The notes beneath the pieces were generated by a model. That model was not told where the DNA came from. It was given only the letters and a program-made list of their open reading frames with translations, and did no database searches. A DNA stretch of 64,000 nt from an uncultured Oscillospiraceae bacterium (GTDB lineage: Bacteria; Bacillota; Clostridia; Oscillospirales; Oscillospiraceae), in contig CANRMY010000006.1 in the NCBI GenBank assembly GCA_947631845.1, positions 1-64,000 of the forward strand, in the 5' to 3' direction. Below, piece after piece: positions 38,904 to 48,465 of the stretch; the stretch's first letter is position 1; each line of letters begins with the position of its first letter. A program made the translations under genes and the position numbers.

Positions 38904-40010
38904 ATGACACTGACATTTTGCGCCCCCTGTCTCTTCGGCCTGGAGGGGCCCCTGGGCAACGAGCTGCGGCATCTGGGCCTTTCGGACGTGCGCGCCGAGG
39001 ACGGGCGGGTCTATTTTACCGGCACGGAGCAGGATATCGCCCGGGTCAACATCAAAAGCCGCTTTGCCGAGCGGGTGCTTTTGGTGGTGGGCCGCACCCC
39101 GGCGGCGGATTTTGACAGCCTCTTTGAGGGCGTCCGGGCCATGGAATGGGAGCGGTTCATCCCACGGGACGGCGCCTTTCCCGTGAAGGGCTATTCCCAC
39201 GGCTCCGCCATCACATCCCTGCCGGCCCTCCAGCGCAGCGTGAACAGGGCCGTGGCCGAACGGCTGGGGGCCGCCTACCGTCTGGAGCGGCTGCCGGAGA
39301 CGGGGGAGCTCTATCAGATCCAGTTCGCCCTGGTCCGGGACCAGGCCACGCTGTATATCGACACCTCCGGTCCGGGCCTCCATAAACGCGGCTACCGCCC
39401 CGCCCAGGTGGAGGCGCCCCTCCGGGAGACCCTGGCCGCCGCGCTGGTGGATATCGCCGGGTACCGGGGCCGGGGGGACTTCTGCGACCCCTTCTGCGGC
39501 AGCGGCACCATCCCCATCGAGGCCGCCCTGGCGGCGAAAAACCGGGCCCCCGGTCTTGAACGATCCTTCTCCGCCGAGAGGTGGCTCAATTTCGATATCC
39601 GCTGGGACGACGCCCGTGAGGCCGCCCGGGCCGGGGAATTTGACCGGGACTACGTGCTCTTCGCCTCCGACCTGGACGAAAAGGCCGTGGAGACGGCCCG
39701 CCGGAACGCCAAAAGGGCCGGCGTGGACAGGTTCATCCGCTTCTCCGTGGCCGACGCCGCACGCTTCGACCGGCCCACCGACCGGGGCATTTTAGTGACC
39801 AATCCGCCCTACGGCCAGCGCCTGGGGGATCTTCCTGAGGCCCAGCGCCTGATGCGGGACTTCGGCCGGGCCGTGCGGGCCTGTCCCGGCTGGCAGGTGA
39901 ACATCATCTCCTCCGACGAGGAGCTGGAAAAGGCTTTTGGCCGGAGGGCGGCCAAGACCCGCAAGCTCTATAACGGCATGATCCGGTGCCAGTATTACAT
40001 GTTCCGGTGA
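38904..40010 (+). CDS. THUMP-domain rRNA (guanine-N2)-methyltransferase, RlmL/YpsC type
   Basis: The 368 residues have a THUMP RNA-binding domain (about 1-160) and a Rossmann methyltransferase domain. SAM-binding DFCDPFCGSGTIPIEAAL, the Asp in FASDLDEKAVETARRNAK and the catalytic NPPYGQRLGD motif (N-P-P-Y for exocyclic amine methylation) are present. This matches the YpsC/RlmKL N-terminal half that makes m2G in 23S rRNA; the exact site cannot be told. AGAAGGAGC precedes the ATG. Confidence 0.92.
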   Translation: MTLTFCAPCLFGLEGPLGNELRHLGLSDVRAEDGRVYFTGTEQDIARVNIKSRFAERVLLVVGRTPAADFDSLFEGVRAMEWERFIPRDGAFPVKGYSHGSAITSLPALQRSVNRAVAERLGAAYRLERLPETGELYQIQFALVRDQATLYIDTSGPGLHKRGYRPAQVEAPLRETLAAALVDIAGYRGRGDFCDPFCGSGTIPIEAALAAKNRAPGLERSFSAERWLNFDIRWDDAREAARAGEFDRDYVLFASDLDEKAVETARRNAKRAGVDRFIRFSVADAARFDRPTDRGILVTNPPYGQRLGDLPEAQRLMRDFGRAVRACPGWQVNIISSDEELEKAFGRRAAKTRKLYNGMIRCQYYMFR

Positions 40011-40058
40011 GAAGCGGCGGAAGCCACATCAATAGACATAGAAAAAGAGGAAAACGCT

Positions 40059-41003
40059 ATGAGAATTCTCTTTATCCTGAACCCCGTGGCGGGCGGCAAA
40101 AAGACTGACAAGGAGGCCGTCCGGCAGAAGATCCGCGCCGTGATGGCGGAGCGGGGAGAGAGCTGCGAGCTCTATGAGACCGTGGGCCTTATGGACGCGG
40201 CGGAGAAGGTCAAGCGGGAGGCCATCAAGGGGGACGAGCTGCGCGTCATCGCTTGCGGCGGGGACGGGACGCTGTCCGAGTGCGCCCACGGGGCGGCGGG
40301 GTTCAAAAACGCCGCCGTGACCCACTATCCCTGCGGCACCGGCAACGACTTCGTGCGTATGTTCGGCCCCGACGCCGCCCTCTTTTCCGATTTGGACGCC
40401 CTGCTGGACGGTAAAAGCGAGCCGGTGGACATCGTGGACGTGAACGGCCGCAAGTGCCTGAACATCGCCTCCATCGGCATCGACGCCCGCGTGGGCCTGG
40501 ACGTGCATAAATACTCCCAGCTGCCTGTCGTCGGCGGCGCGGGCGGGTATGTGATCTCGCTTTTGGTCAACGTGATCAAGGGCATCAACAGCCATTTCCG
40601 GATCACCGTGGAGGGGGAGGAGCTGGAGGGGCAGTACGCCCTCATCTGCGCCTGCAACGGCCAGTATTATGGCGGCGGCTTCAACCCCTCCCGGATCGCC
40701 ACCCCCGAGGACGGGGCCATGGATATCCTTATCGTCAACGCCGTCTCCCGCTTCACCCTGGCGCGGCTTTTGAAGGTCTACGCCTCCGGCCGGTATGCCA
40801 CACGACCGGATATCATAAAATATGTCTCGGGCCGTCACCTCATTGTGGAGGACGACCGGGAGTTTGGCGTCAGCATCGACGGCGAGGCCCTCTACACCAA
40901 ACGCGCCGTCTTCCGCCTGATCCCCGGCGGGGTCAACCTGATTTACCCCAAGGGATGCCGGAAAATCTCGGAAATCATCAAAATGACCGCCAATGCGGAC
41001 TAA
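40059..41003 (+). CDS. Diacylglycerol kinase-like lipid kinase (YegS/DgkB type)
   Basis: The 314 residues show the DAGK catalytic domain: ILFILNPVAGGKKTDKEA with the NPxxG motif, VIACGGDGTLSECAHGAAG with the GGDGT nucleotide motif, and YPCGTGNDFVRMFG. The C-terminal beta-sandwich carries the CACNGQYYGGGFNPSRIATPEDG signature. It phosphorylates a lipid head group, probably diacylglycerol, in phospholipid recycling or lipoteichoic acid turnover. The 48-bp upstream gap has a weak GAGGAAA ribosome site. Confidence 0.9.
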   Translation: MRILFILNPVAGGKKTDKEAVRQKIRAVMAERGESCELYETVGLMDAAEKVKREAIKGDELRVIACGGDGTLSECAHGAAGFKNAAVTHYPCGTGNDFVRMFGPDAALFSDLDALLDGKSEPVDIVDVNGRKCLNIASIGIDARVGLDVHKYSQLPVVGGAGGYVISLLVNVIKGINSHFRITVEGEELEGQYALICACNGQYYGGGFNPSRIATPEDGAMDILIVNAVSRFTLARLLKVYASGRYATRPDIIKYVSGRHLIVEDDREFGVSIDGEALYTKRAVFRLIPGGVNLIYPKGCRKISEIIKMTANAD

Positions 41004-41032
41004 AAACCCCTTGAATATGTATAAAATAACTA

Positions 41033-41061
41033 TTGCTTAAATCCGCCAACTGCGGTATGAT
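41033..41061 (+). promoter_or_regulatory. groESL promoter
   Basis: TTGCTT (41033-41038) and TATGAT (41056-41061) are 17 bp apart, and the CIRCE element begins 9 bp after the -10 box. Confidence 0.85.
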
Positions 41062-41070
41062 ATAGATAAT

Positions 41071-41097
41071 TTAGCACTCCGGTAAAAAGAGTGCTAA
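41071..41097. promoter_or_regulatory. CIRCE operator (HrcA binding site)
   Basis: A perfect CIRCE inverted repeat: TTAGCACTC (41071-41079), nine spacer bases, GAGTGCTAA (41089-41097), exactly the HrcA consensus. It lies between the promoter and groES, so HrcA would repress groESL at normal temperature. hrcA itself is not in the window. Confidence 0.97.
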
Positions 41098-41144
41098 AAC
41101 ATGAAAAAGTTAAAATTTAAATGGTTATAGGAGGCAATTTCAGC

Positions 41145-43077
<1,933 letters not shown>

Positions 43078-43102
43078 TAACCAGCCAGAAAGACGATCCC
43101 TC

Positions 43103-43131
43103 AGCCGGCGTCCCCGCGGACGCCGGCTTTT
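43103..43131 (+). terminator. groESL terminator
   Basis: AGCCGGCGTCC (43103-43113) pairs with GGACGCCGGCT (43118-43128) around CCGC, followed by TTT. It lies 26 bp after the groEL stop. Confidence 0.85.
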
Positions 43132-43143
43132 ACGTACTCACGC

Positions 43144-43300
43144 GAGCCGCTTTGCATCGGGCTCCAAGTATTTGGGCTCAGGCGCTGGCTCGCATCGTCC
43201 TCTCCCATCCGGGCGACAGCCCGGCTGGGTTTCTTACAGATCAATCGCAGCGTTCGCTCCGCCTTTCCCAAGCGGCCCGATGGGGGCCCCGGATGCTTTG
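43144..43300. repeat. GC-rich repeat copy upstream of rpe
   Basis: This stretch shares GAGCCGCTTT (43144-43153) and GGGCTCAGGCGC (43174-43185), followed by a CCTCTCC motif, with the copy upstream of ssrA. A CCGGGC/GCCCGG hairpin lies near 43208-43224. The 406-bp gap 43078-43483 otherwise holds the groESL terminator, the rpe promoter and a leader. Confidence 0.55.
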
Positions 43301-43309
43301 TCAAACGTC

Positions 43310-43337
43310 TTGACAAGCCCCTCTTTGGGTGTATAAT
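43310..43337 (+). promoter_or_regulatory. rpe promoter, consensus type
   Basis: TTGACA (43310-43315) and TATAAT (43332-43337) match the consensus exactly and are 16 bp apart. The start codon is about 140 bp downstream, leaving a long leader. Confidence 0.85.
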
Positions 43338-43483
43338 GATATACGTTAGAAAACAGGCCCGGTGGGGCGGGGAGGGGCGGCGCGCCGCCGGTCTCCCGCG
43401 CCCCTATATGAAAGCCGGCCGGCGCCAGCCGGCTACTAAATTTTATGCCGCGTCCGCTGCGCGGGTTACCTGGGAGGACAAGT
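43338..43483 (+). promoter_or_regulatory. Long GC-rich rpe leader of unknown role
   Basis: Between the promoter and rpe lie about 140 transcribed bases with several predicted stems: GGGGAGGGGCGGCG against CGCCGCCGGTCTCCC at about 43369-43405, GCCGGCCGGCGCCAGCCGGC at 43413-43433, and GCGTCCGCTGCGCGG near 43450. No T tract or known riboswitch consensus was recognised. Confidence 0.4.
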
Positions 43484-44131
43484 ATGGTCAAAATAGCGCC
43501 GTCTATTCTGTCGGCGGATTTTACGAAGCTGGGACAGGAGGTCGCGTCGGTCAGCTCCGGCGATCTTCTCCATTTTGACGTGATGGACGGCGTCTTTGTC
43601 CCCAATATCTCCTTCGGCCTGCCTGTGCTCAAGGCCCTCCGGCCCGTGACGGCGCTTCCCCTGGACGTGCATCTGATGATCACGCGGCCCTTGAATTTCG
43701 TGGAGCGCTTTTGCGGCTTGGGGGCCGACATCGTCACCGTCCACGCGGAGGCGGACGAGCCGGACAGGATCCGGGAGGCCCTGCTGCGCATCAGGGCGCG
43801 GGGCAAGAGGGCAGGCCTCTCCGTGAAGCCCGCCACCCCCGTGGCGGCGCTGGAGCCCTACGCCGGGCTTCTGGACAACATCCTCATCATGGCCGTGGAG
43901 CCGGGCTTCGGCGGCCAGAGCTTTATGGAAAACGCCCCGGAGAAGATCGCCCGGGCCGCCGCGCTGGTGCGCCGGTGGGGCGTCGATTGCGATATTGAGG
44001 TGGACGGCGGCATCAACCGGGAGACCGCGCGCCTGTGCCGGGAGGCCGGTGCCACCGTGCTGGTGGCGGGCAGCCACATCTTCCAAGCGCCGGACCGGGC
44101 GGAAGAGATCCGGCTTCTGAGAGGTATCTGA
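43484..44131 (+). CDS. rpe: Ribulose-phosphate 3-epimerase
   Basis: The ATG at 43484 has GGGAGG 6 bp upstream; the longer frame from 43445 lies in the leader. The 215 residues form the RPE TIM barrel: KIAPSILSADFTKLG, LLHFDVMDGVFVPNISFG with metal-binding His and Asp, LDVHLMI, VEPGFGGQSF and EVDGGINRETARL. It interconverts ribulose 5-phosphate and xylulose 5-phosphate in the pentose phosphate pathway. recR follows after 1 bp. Confidence 0.97.
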   Translation: MVKIAPSILSADFTKLGQEVASVSSGDLLHFDVMDGVFVPNISFGLPVLKALRPVTALPLDVHLMITRPLNFVERFCGLGADIVTVHAEADEPDRIREALLRIRARGKRAGLSVKPATPVAALEPYAGLLDNILIMAVEPGFGGQSFMENAPEKIARAAALVRRWGVDCDIEVDGGINRETARLCREAGATVLVAGSHIFQAPDRAEEIRLLRGI

Positions 44132-44132
44132 T

Positions 44133-44732
44133 ATGAGCTTTTTTCCCTCCGCTCTTGACGAGCTTGTTGAAAAATTCGCCTCCCTGCCGGGCATCGGCTT
44201 CAAGTCCGCCCAGCGGCTGGCCTTTCATATCCTGGACCTGCCGGAGGAGGAGGCCAAAGCCTTCGCCGCGGCCATCGTCACGGCCCGGGAGAAGGTCCAC
44301 ACCTGCCGGATCTGCCAGAATCTGACGGACGCGGACGAGTGCTCCATCTGCCGCTCCGACGCCCGGGAGGGGGACGTTATCTGCGTGGTGGCTACCCCCA
44401 AGGACGTGGCGGCCATCGAGCGGGCGGGGGAGTACAGGGGCCGCTATCACGTGCTCCACGGCGTCATCTCGCCCCTGAACCGCATCGGCCCCGACGATAT
44501 CCGCATCCGGGAGCTGGTGGACCGGGTGGCCGCCGGCGGCGTGCGGGAGGTGATCATGGCCATGAACCCGGACACCGAGGGCGAGACCACCGCCAAATAC
44601 ATCTCCCGCCTGGTGAAGCCCTTCGGCGTCAAGGTCACCCGCCTGGCCTACGGCATCCCCGTGGGCGCCAGCCTGGAGTTTGCCGACGACGCCACCCTCA
44701 TGCGCGCCATGGAGGGCCGCCAGGAAATTTAA
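44133..44732 (+). CDS. recR: Recombination mediator RecR
   Basis: The 199 residues match RecR: helix-hairpin-helix LASLPGIGFKSAQRLAFHIL, a four-Cys zinc finger CRICQNLTDADECSIC, and a Toprim domain with VVATPKDVAAIERAGEYRGRYHVLHG and MAMNPDTEGETTAKYI. It loads RecA with RecF and RecO at gaps. dnaX and the YbaB gene, common partners in other Firmicutes, are not adjacent; here recR sits with rpe. Confidence 0.97.
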   Translation: MSFFPSALDELVEKFASLPGIGFKSAQRLAFHILDLPEEEAKAFAAAIVTAREKVHTCRICQNLTDADECSICRSDAREGDVICVVATPKDVAAIERAGEYRGRYHVLHGVISPLNRIGPDDIRIRELVDRVAAGGVREVIMAMNPDTEGETTAKYISRLVKPFGVKVTRLAYGIPVGASLEFADDATLMRAMEGRQEI

Positions 44733-44744
44733 TTATCCACCAAG

Positions 44745-44767
44745 CGCCGGGTCTCCGGCGTTTTTTT
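44745..44767 (+). terminator. recR terminator
   Basis: CGCCGG (44745-44750) pairs with CCGGCG (44755-44760) around GTCT, followed by seven T. Confidence 0.8.
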
Positions 44768-44802
44768 ATGTCCCGGGCCGGTGGGAAAAATTTCTGAAAA
44801 AC

Positions 44803-44831
44803 TTGTAAACGGTGGTTATTTAATGTATAAT
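44803..44831 (+). promoter_or_regulatory. Promoter of the TPR-like membrane protein gene
   Basis: TTGTAA (44803-44808) and TATAAT (44826-44831) are 17 bp apart and 34 bp before the GTG start. Confidence 0.75.
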
Positions 44832-44865
44832 ATTCTTTCAGAGAACTTTTCGGGGAGGGAGAACC

Positions 44866-45732
44866 GTGACCTTCAAGCTGTTCAAGTCGCTCAATACCGC
44901 GTTTCTGGCGGTGACCGTGGCGGTCAATATCCTGTTTTTGCTGGCCGTCCTCCCGCTGGGCGGTTCCGGCGTGGGCAAGTCCTCCAGTGAACTGGTCAGT
45001 ATATCCGTGTTGGCGGTGGCGGCGCTCATTCCGCTGGATTTCGTTATTGCGGTGGGCTTTTCCGTCGCGGCCAGCCGGAAGTTCGCCCAGATTGCCCTGA
45101 AACTGAGCCGTGACCTGGACACGGAGGGCTTTCGAACGGCCAACGCTCCGGTCCTCGCGCGTCTCAAGTCCCACCCGGAGCTGAGCCACACGACCCTGGG
45201 CACGGCGGCGCGGATGAACGAGGCCTGCGCCCTGGCCGAGGCGGGGGATCTGAGCGGGGCCGCCGAGAACCTGAAGGCCGTCCTTTACGACCCGGCGCTC
45301 CAAACCCGGCGCGGCACCCGGCTTTACGGCTACGCCAGAGCTCTCCTCCACATGACACGCCTCCTATACGGCCTGGACCGGCCCGAGGACGCGGACAGAT
45401 GCGTTCAGGAGCTCCATAAGCTCCGGGACGGCCTTACGGAGAAGGACGCCGCGAAACTTCGCGGACTGCTCAATACCCTCACCCTCCGGGCCGATGCCGC
45501 CCGCGCGATGGGGGAAGGCAGGGGAGAGGAGGCCCTGAGGCTTCTGCGCGACAGTGAAAACGGGGAGGATCAGCCTCTGGAAAAGCTTCGCCTTGCCTGC
45601 TGTACGGCTTACGCCCATTTCCTCACCGGCGGCGGGGAGCGCGGAAAAGCGATCCTGGACGGCCTGGACGCGCGGGTGCGGCGGCTTTACGCCTGCGCCG
45701 AGACGCGCCGCCGCTGCGGCTGGGAGGAATGA
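44866..45732 (+). CDS. Membrane protein with helical-repeat cytoplasmic domain, unknown
   Basis: The start is GTG at 44866 after GGGAGGGAG. The 288 residues begin with two membrane helices (about 13-32 and 43-68). About 200 residues of paired helices follow, with Ala/Leu patterns like TPR repeats (NEACALAEAGDLSGAAENLK, RALLHMTRLLYGLDRPEDA, RADAARAMGEGRGEEALRLL). The domain faces the cytoplasm by the positive-inside rule. I recognise no family or function. Its stop lies just before the HAD gene, whose ribosome site it overlaps, so the two are cotranscribed. Confidence 0.75.
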   Translation: MTFKLFKSLNTAFLAVTVAVNILFLLAVLPLGGSGVGKSSSELVSISVLAVAALIPLDFVIAVGFSVAASRKFAQIALKLSRDLDTEGFRTANAPVLARLKSHPELSHTTLGTAARMNEACALAEAGDLSGAAENLKAVLYDPALQTRRGTRLYGYARALLHMTRLLYGLDRPEDADRCVQELHKLRDGLTEKDAAKLRGLLNTLTLRADAARAMGEGRGEEALRLLRDSENGEDQPLEKLRLACCTAYAHFLTGGGERGKAILDGLDARVRRLYACAETRRRCGWEE

Positions 45733-45740
45733 GGAGAGAT

Positions 45741-46367
45741 ATGTCGGAAAGACCCATCAAAAACATCATCTTCGACTTTGGCGGCGTGGTGGTGAACTAC
45801 GACCCGCGGGGATATCTGGAGAGCCTGTTCCCCGACGCGGGAACCGTCGAGTATATCCTGGAGCACCTTTTTGAGAGCGAATACTGGGGGCTCTTCGACC
45901 AGGACAGGGCCGACAGGGCCGCGTGCAACGCCATTATTCTGAAAAAAGCCAGGGAGGACGGTTACGGCCCCCAGATGGAGCTGGTGCAGGCCCGGTGGCC
46001 GGAGCACATGTGGACAAAGGACGACACCGTGGCGCTGGTGAAGGAGCTGAGAGACGGGGGCTACAACGTCTACTATCTGACCAACATGCCCCGGGATCTG
46101 TGGCCGGAGTTCGTGGGCCGGGGTCTTCGCGACCTGTTTCTGGACGGCGTGGCCTCCTTTGAACTGCACATCACCAAGCCCGACAGGCGCATCTATGAGG
46201 CGCTTTTCGCTCGCACGGGCATCGACCCCGCCGAGAGTGTCTTTTTGGACGATATGGAGCGCAATCTGCGGGGGGCCGAGGCTGTGGGACTGCGGACGGT
46301 GCTCTTCACGAACGCCGGGGCCGCCCGGGAGGCCCTGGCCGAACTGGGGGTGCGCCCGGATGACTGA
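45741..46367 (+). CDS. HAD family hydrolase (sugar-phosphate phosphatase-like)
   Basis: The ATG at 45741 lies behind GAGGAGAG; an upstream ATG at 45729 is in the ribosome site. The 208 residues have all HAD motifs: nucleophile NIIFDFGGVVVNYDP (I), YYLTNMPRDLW (II), the Lys in ELHITKPDRRIYE (III) and VFLDDMERNLRGAEAVGL (IV). The cap resembles the YihX/epoxide-hydrolase-N group that dephosphorylates glucose 1-phosphate and similar sugars. Its stop overlaps the TrmH-family gene by 8 bp. Confidence 0.9.
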   Translation: MSERPIKNIIFDFGGVVVNYDPRGYLESLFPDAGTVEYILEHLFESEYWGLFDQDRADRAACNAIILKKAREDGYGPQMELVQARWPEHMWTKDDTVALVKELRDGGYNVYYLTNMPRDLWPEFVGRGLRDLFLDGVASFELHITKPDRRIYEALFARTGIDPAESVFLDDMERNLRGAEAVGLRTVLFTNAGAAREALAELGVRPDD

Positions 46368-47115
46368 GACGATCATCACCAGCCGCAAAAACCAGCGGCT
46401 TTGCCATTTGAAAAAGCTGGGCGCGTCGGCGGACTACCGCCGGGAGGCCGGGGAGTATCTGTGCGACGGGCGCAAGCTTTTAGAGGAGGCCCTCCGGTGG
46501 GGCGCGGACGTCCGCGAGGTGCTCACATGCGAGCCTCTGCCCTTTGAGCTGCCCACCGCGGCCAGGGTGTACCGGGCCGGCCGGGAGCTTGTGGAGTTTG
46601 CCTCGCCCTTAAAGACCGCTCAGACGGTGCTTTTCTCTGTGGGGATGCCGAAAGCGGAGCCGGTGACGGATCTGGCCGGGGCGCTGATTTTGGAAAATTT
46701 GCAGGATCCCGGCAACGTGGGGACGGTCCTGCGCACGGCCAACGCCTTCGGCATCCCCGCCGTGCTCCTCACCGGCGACTGCGCCGATCTCTATAACCCC
46801 AAGACCGTCCGGGCCTCCATGGGCGCGGTGTTCCGCCAGCGGGCCGTGACCGTGACCTATGAGGAGCTGGCGGCTCTCGCCAAAACAGCGCCCCTCTACG
46901 GCGCGGCCCTGCACAGGGACTCCGTGGATCTGCGCTCGCTCCCCTTAGAGAGGGCCGCCGTGGCGGTGGGCAACGAGGGGGCCGGCCTTTCGGAGGCGCT
47001 TCTGGCCCTGTGCGCCGGCACCGTCCTCATCCCCATGACCGAACGGTGCGAATCCCTCAACGCCGCCGTGGCGGCCTCGGTGCTCATGTGGGAGATGGGG
47101 AAACGTTCCTTGTGA
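46360..47115 (+). CDS. SpoU/TrmH family RNA 2'-O-methyltransferase
   Basis: The ATG at 46360 overlaps the HAD stop. The 251 residues have an N-terminal substrate-binding part (SRKNQRLCHLKKLGAS, EYLCDGRKLLEEAL) and a SPOUT knot domain with ALILENLQDPGNVGTVLRTANAFG (motif 1), VAVGNEGAGLS (motif 2) and IPMTERCESLNAAVAASVLMWEM (motif 3). It methylates a ribose in rRNA or tRNA; the RlmB/TsnR-like N-terminal part points to 23S rRNA. The target base is unknown. Confidence 0.93.
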   Translation: MTETIITSRKNQRLCHLKKLGASADYRREAGEYLCDGRKLLEEALRWGADVREVLTCEPLPFELPTAARVYRAGRELVEFASPLKTAQTVLFSVGMPKAEPVTDLAGALILENLQDPGNVGTVLRTANAFGIPAVLLTGDCADLYNPKTVRASMGAVFRQRAVTVTYEELAALAKTAPLYGAALHRDSVDLRSLPLERAAVAVGNEGAGLSEALLALCAGTVLIPMTERCESLNAAVAASVLMWEMGKRSL

Positions 47116-47162
47116 GGAAAAGCCTCTTTCAACACACATAGACAGAAACGGAGGTGGAGATA

Positions 47163-48443
47163 ATGGCCGAACTGAAATACTGGCTTTGGCTCGCTACCCG
47201 GCGGGGCCAGCGGCGGGACGCCCTGGCGCTTCTGGACCATTTCGGCGCGCCGGACGATGTCTATTTCGCCGGGGAGGCCGATCTGCGCCGCGTGCTGGAG
47301 ACGGGCTTTGAGCCGTTTCTGGATAAATCCATGGCGGAGCCTCTGCGCATCCGGCGCGAATGTGAGGAGACGGGCTGTGATATGCTCACCCTCCACGACG
47401 CCCGGTATCCCGACCGGCTGAGAAACATCTTCGACCCGCCGTTGGTGCTCTATGTGAAGGGCCGCCTGCCCGATCTGGAGGCGGAGCCGGTCATCGCCAT
47501 GGTGGGCACCCGGGGCTGTACCCCCTACGGGGTGGTGACGGCGGAGAAGCTGGGATACGAGACGGCCCGGTACGGCGGCATCGTGGCCACGGGCCTGGCC
47601 CGAGGCATCGACTCGGCGGCGGCCAGGGGCGCGCTGCGGGCCGGCGGGAGGGTCATCGGCGTCCTGGGATGCGGCGTGGACACGGTCTACCCCAAGTCCA
47701 ACGGCCCGCTCTATGAGGACGTGGCCGCCACCGGGGCGCTGATCAGCGAATTCCCGCCAGGCACGCAGCCCCTCAGGCAGAATTTTCCCATCCGCAACAG
47801 GGTCCTCTCCGGGATCTCCCTGGGCGTGACCGTGGTGGAGGCCCCCGAGCGCTCCGGCGCGCTGATCACCGCCGCCCTGGCCCTGGAGCAGGGGAGGGAC
47901 GTGTTCGCCGTCCCCGGCAATATCGACGCGCCCTCCTGCCAGGGCTCCAACGGGCTTTTGAAGGAGGGGGCCCACCCCGCCCTGTCGGGCTGGGACATCA
48001 TGAGCCTCTACGCCCCGCTGTTCCCCGACCGGATCCTGAGCCCCGAGGGGGACGCGTTCCGCCCGCTGGATCCCCAGTCACGGGAGGAGCTGGTGGACAA
48101 CGAGGTGGGCGAGGGGGCCAAACGCCGCCCCCGGTGGAACGGGAAGGCCACGGAAAAGCCGGAGTCCCGCCGCGAGATCCCCCGGGAGACGACAAAAAAA
48201 GAGATTGACAACACCCCGTCCGCGGGGTATAGTGACATAGAGTTAGACCCCGGAAGCCTGACGCTGGACGAACGGACGGTGCTGGACGCCCTGAAGGGCA
48301 GGACGCACCTGGACGACATCATCACCGCCTCCGGCCTTCCGTCCCAGGCGGTGCTGTCCGCCCTCACCATGCTGGAGATCACGGGCGCCGTGTCCCAGGA
48401 GCCGGGGCGGTATTACATCCCGCATTTCCGATTCAATTCATAA
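47163..48443 (+). CDS. dprA: DNA processing protein DprA
   Basis: The ATG at 47163 follows GGAGGTGGAG; a GTG three codons earlier is inside that tract. The 426 residues comprise an N-terminal SAM-like helical domain (about 1-75), the Rossmann-like domain with VAMVGTRGCTPYGVVTAEKLGYE, GLARGIDSAAARGAL, VLGCGVDTVYPKSN and GRDVFAVPGNIDAPSCQGSNGLL, and a C-terminal winged helix (about 355-420). DprA loads RecA on incoming single-stranded DNA in transformation. It precedes topA, the standard order. A promoter-like sequence lies in its 3' part. Confidence 0.96.
   Translation: MAELKYWLWLATRRGQRRDALALLDHFGAPDDVYFAGEADLRRVLETGFEPFLDKSMAEPLRIRRECEETGCDMLTLHDARYPDRLRNIFDPPLVLYVKGRLPDLEAEPVIAMVGTRGCTPYGVVTAEKLGYETARYGGIVATGLARGIDSAAARGALRAGGRVIGVLGCGVDTVYPKSNGPLYEDVAATGALISEFPPGTQPLRQNFPIRNRVLSGISLGVTVVEAPERSGALITAALALEQGRDVFAVPGNIDAPSCQGSNGLLKEGAHPALSGWDIMSLYAPLFPDRILSPEGDAFRPLDPQSREELVDNEVGEGAKRRPRWNGKATEKPESRREIPRETTKKEIDNTPSAGYSDIELDPGSLTLDERTVLDALKGRTHLDDIITASGLPSQAVLSALTMLEITGAVSQEPGRYYIPHFRFNS
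48205..48233 (+). promoter_or_regulatory. Internal promoter in dprA, probably for topA
   Basis: TTGACA (48205-48210) and TATAGT (48228-48233) are 17 bp apart and lie in an AT-shifted patch of the dprA linker. The -35 box and first spacer bases (TTGACAACACC) are identical to the tRNA-Gln promoter at 60773. The topA start is 232 bp downstream. Confidence 0.65.
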
Positions 48444-48465
48444 CGATAAAGGCAAGGTAAGTCAA

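Noticed and set aside
43336..43578. Small plus-strand gene before rpe
   Set aside because: The frame overlaps the rpe start in another phase and lies in the structured leader; composition is that of random GC-rich DNA.
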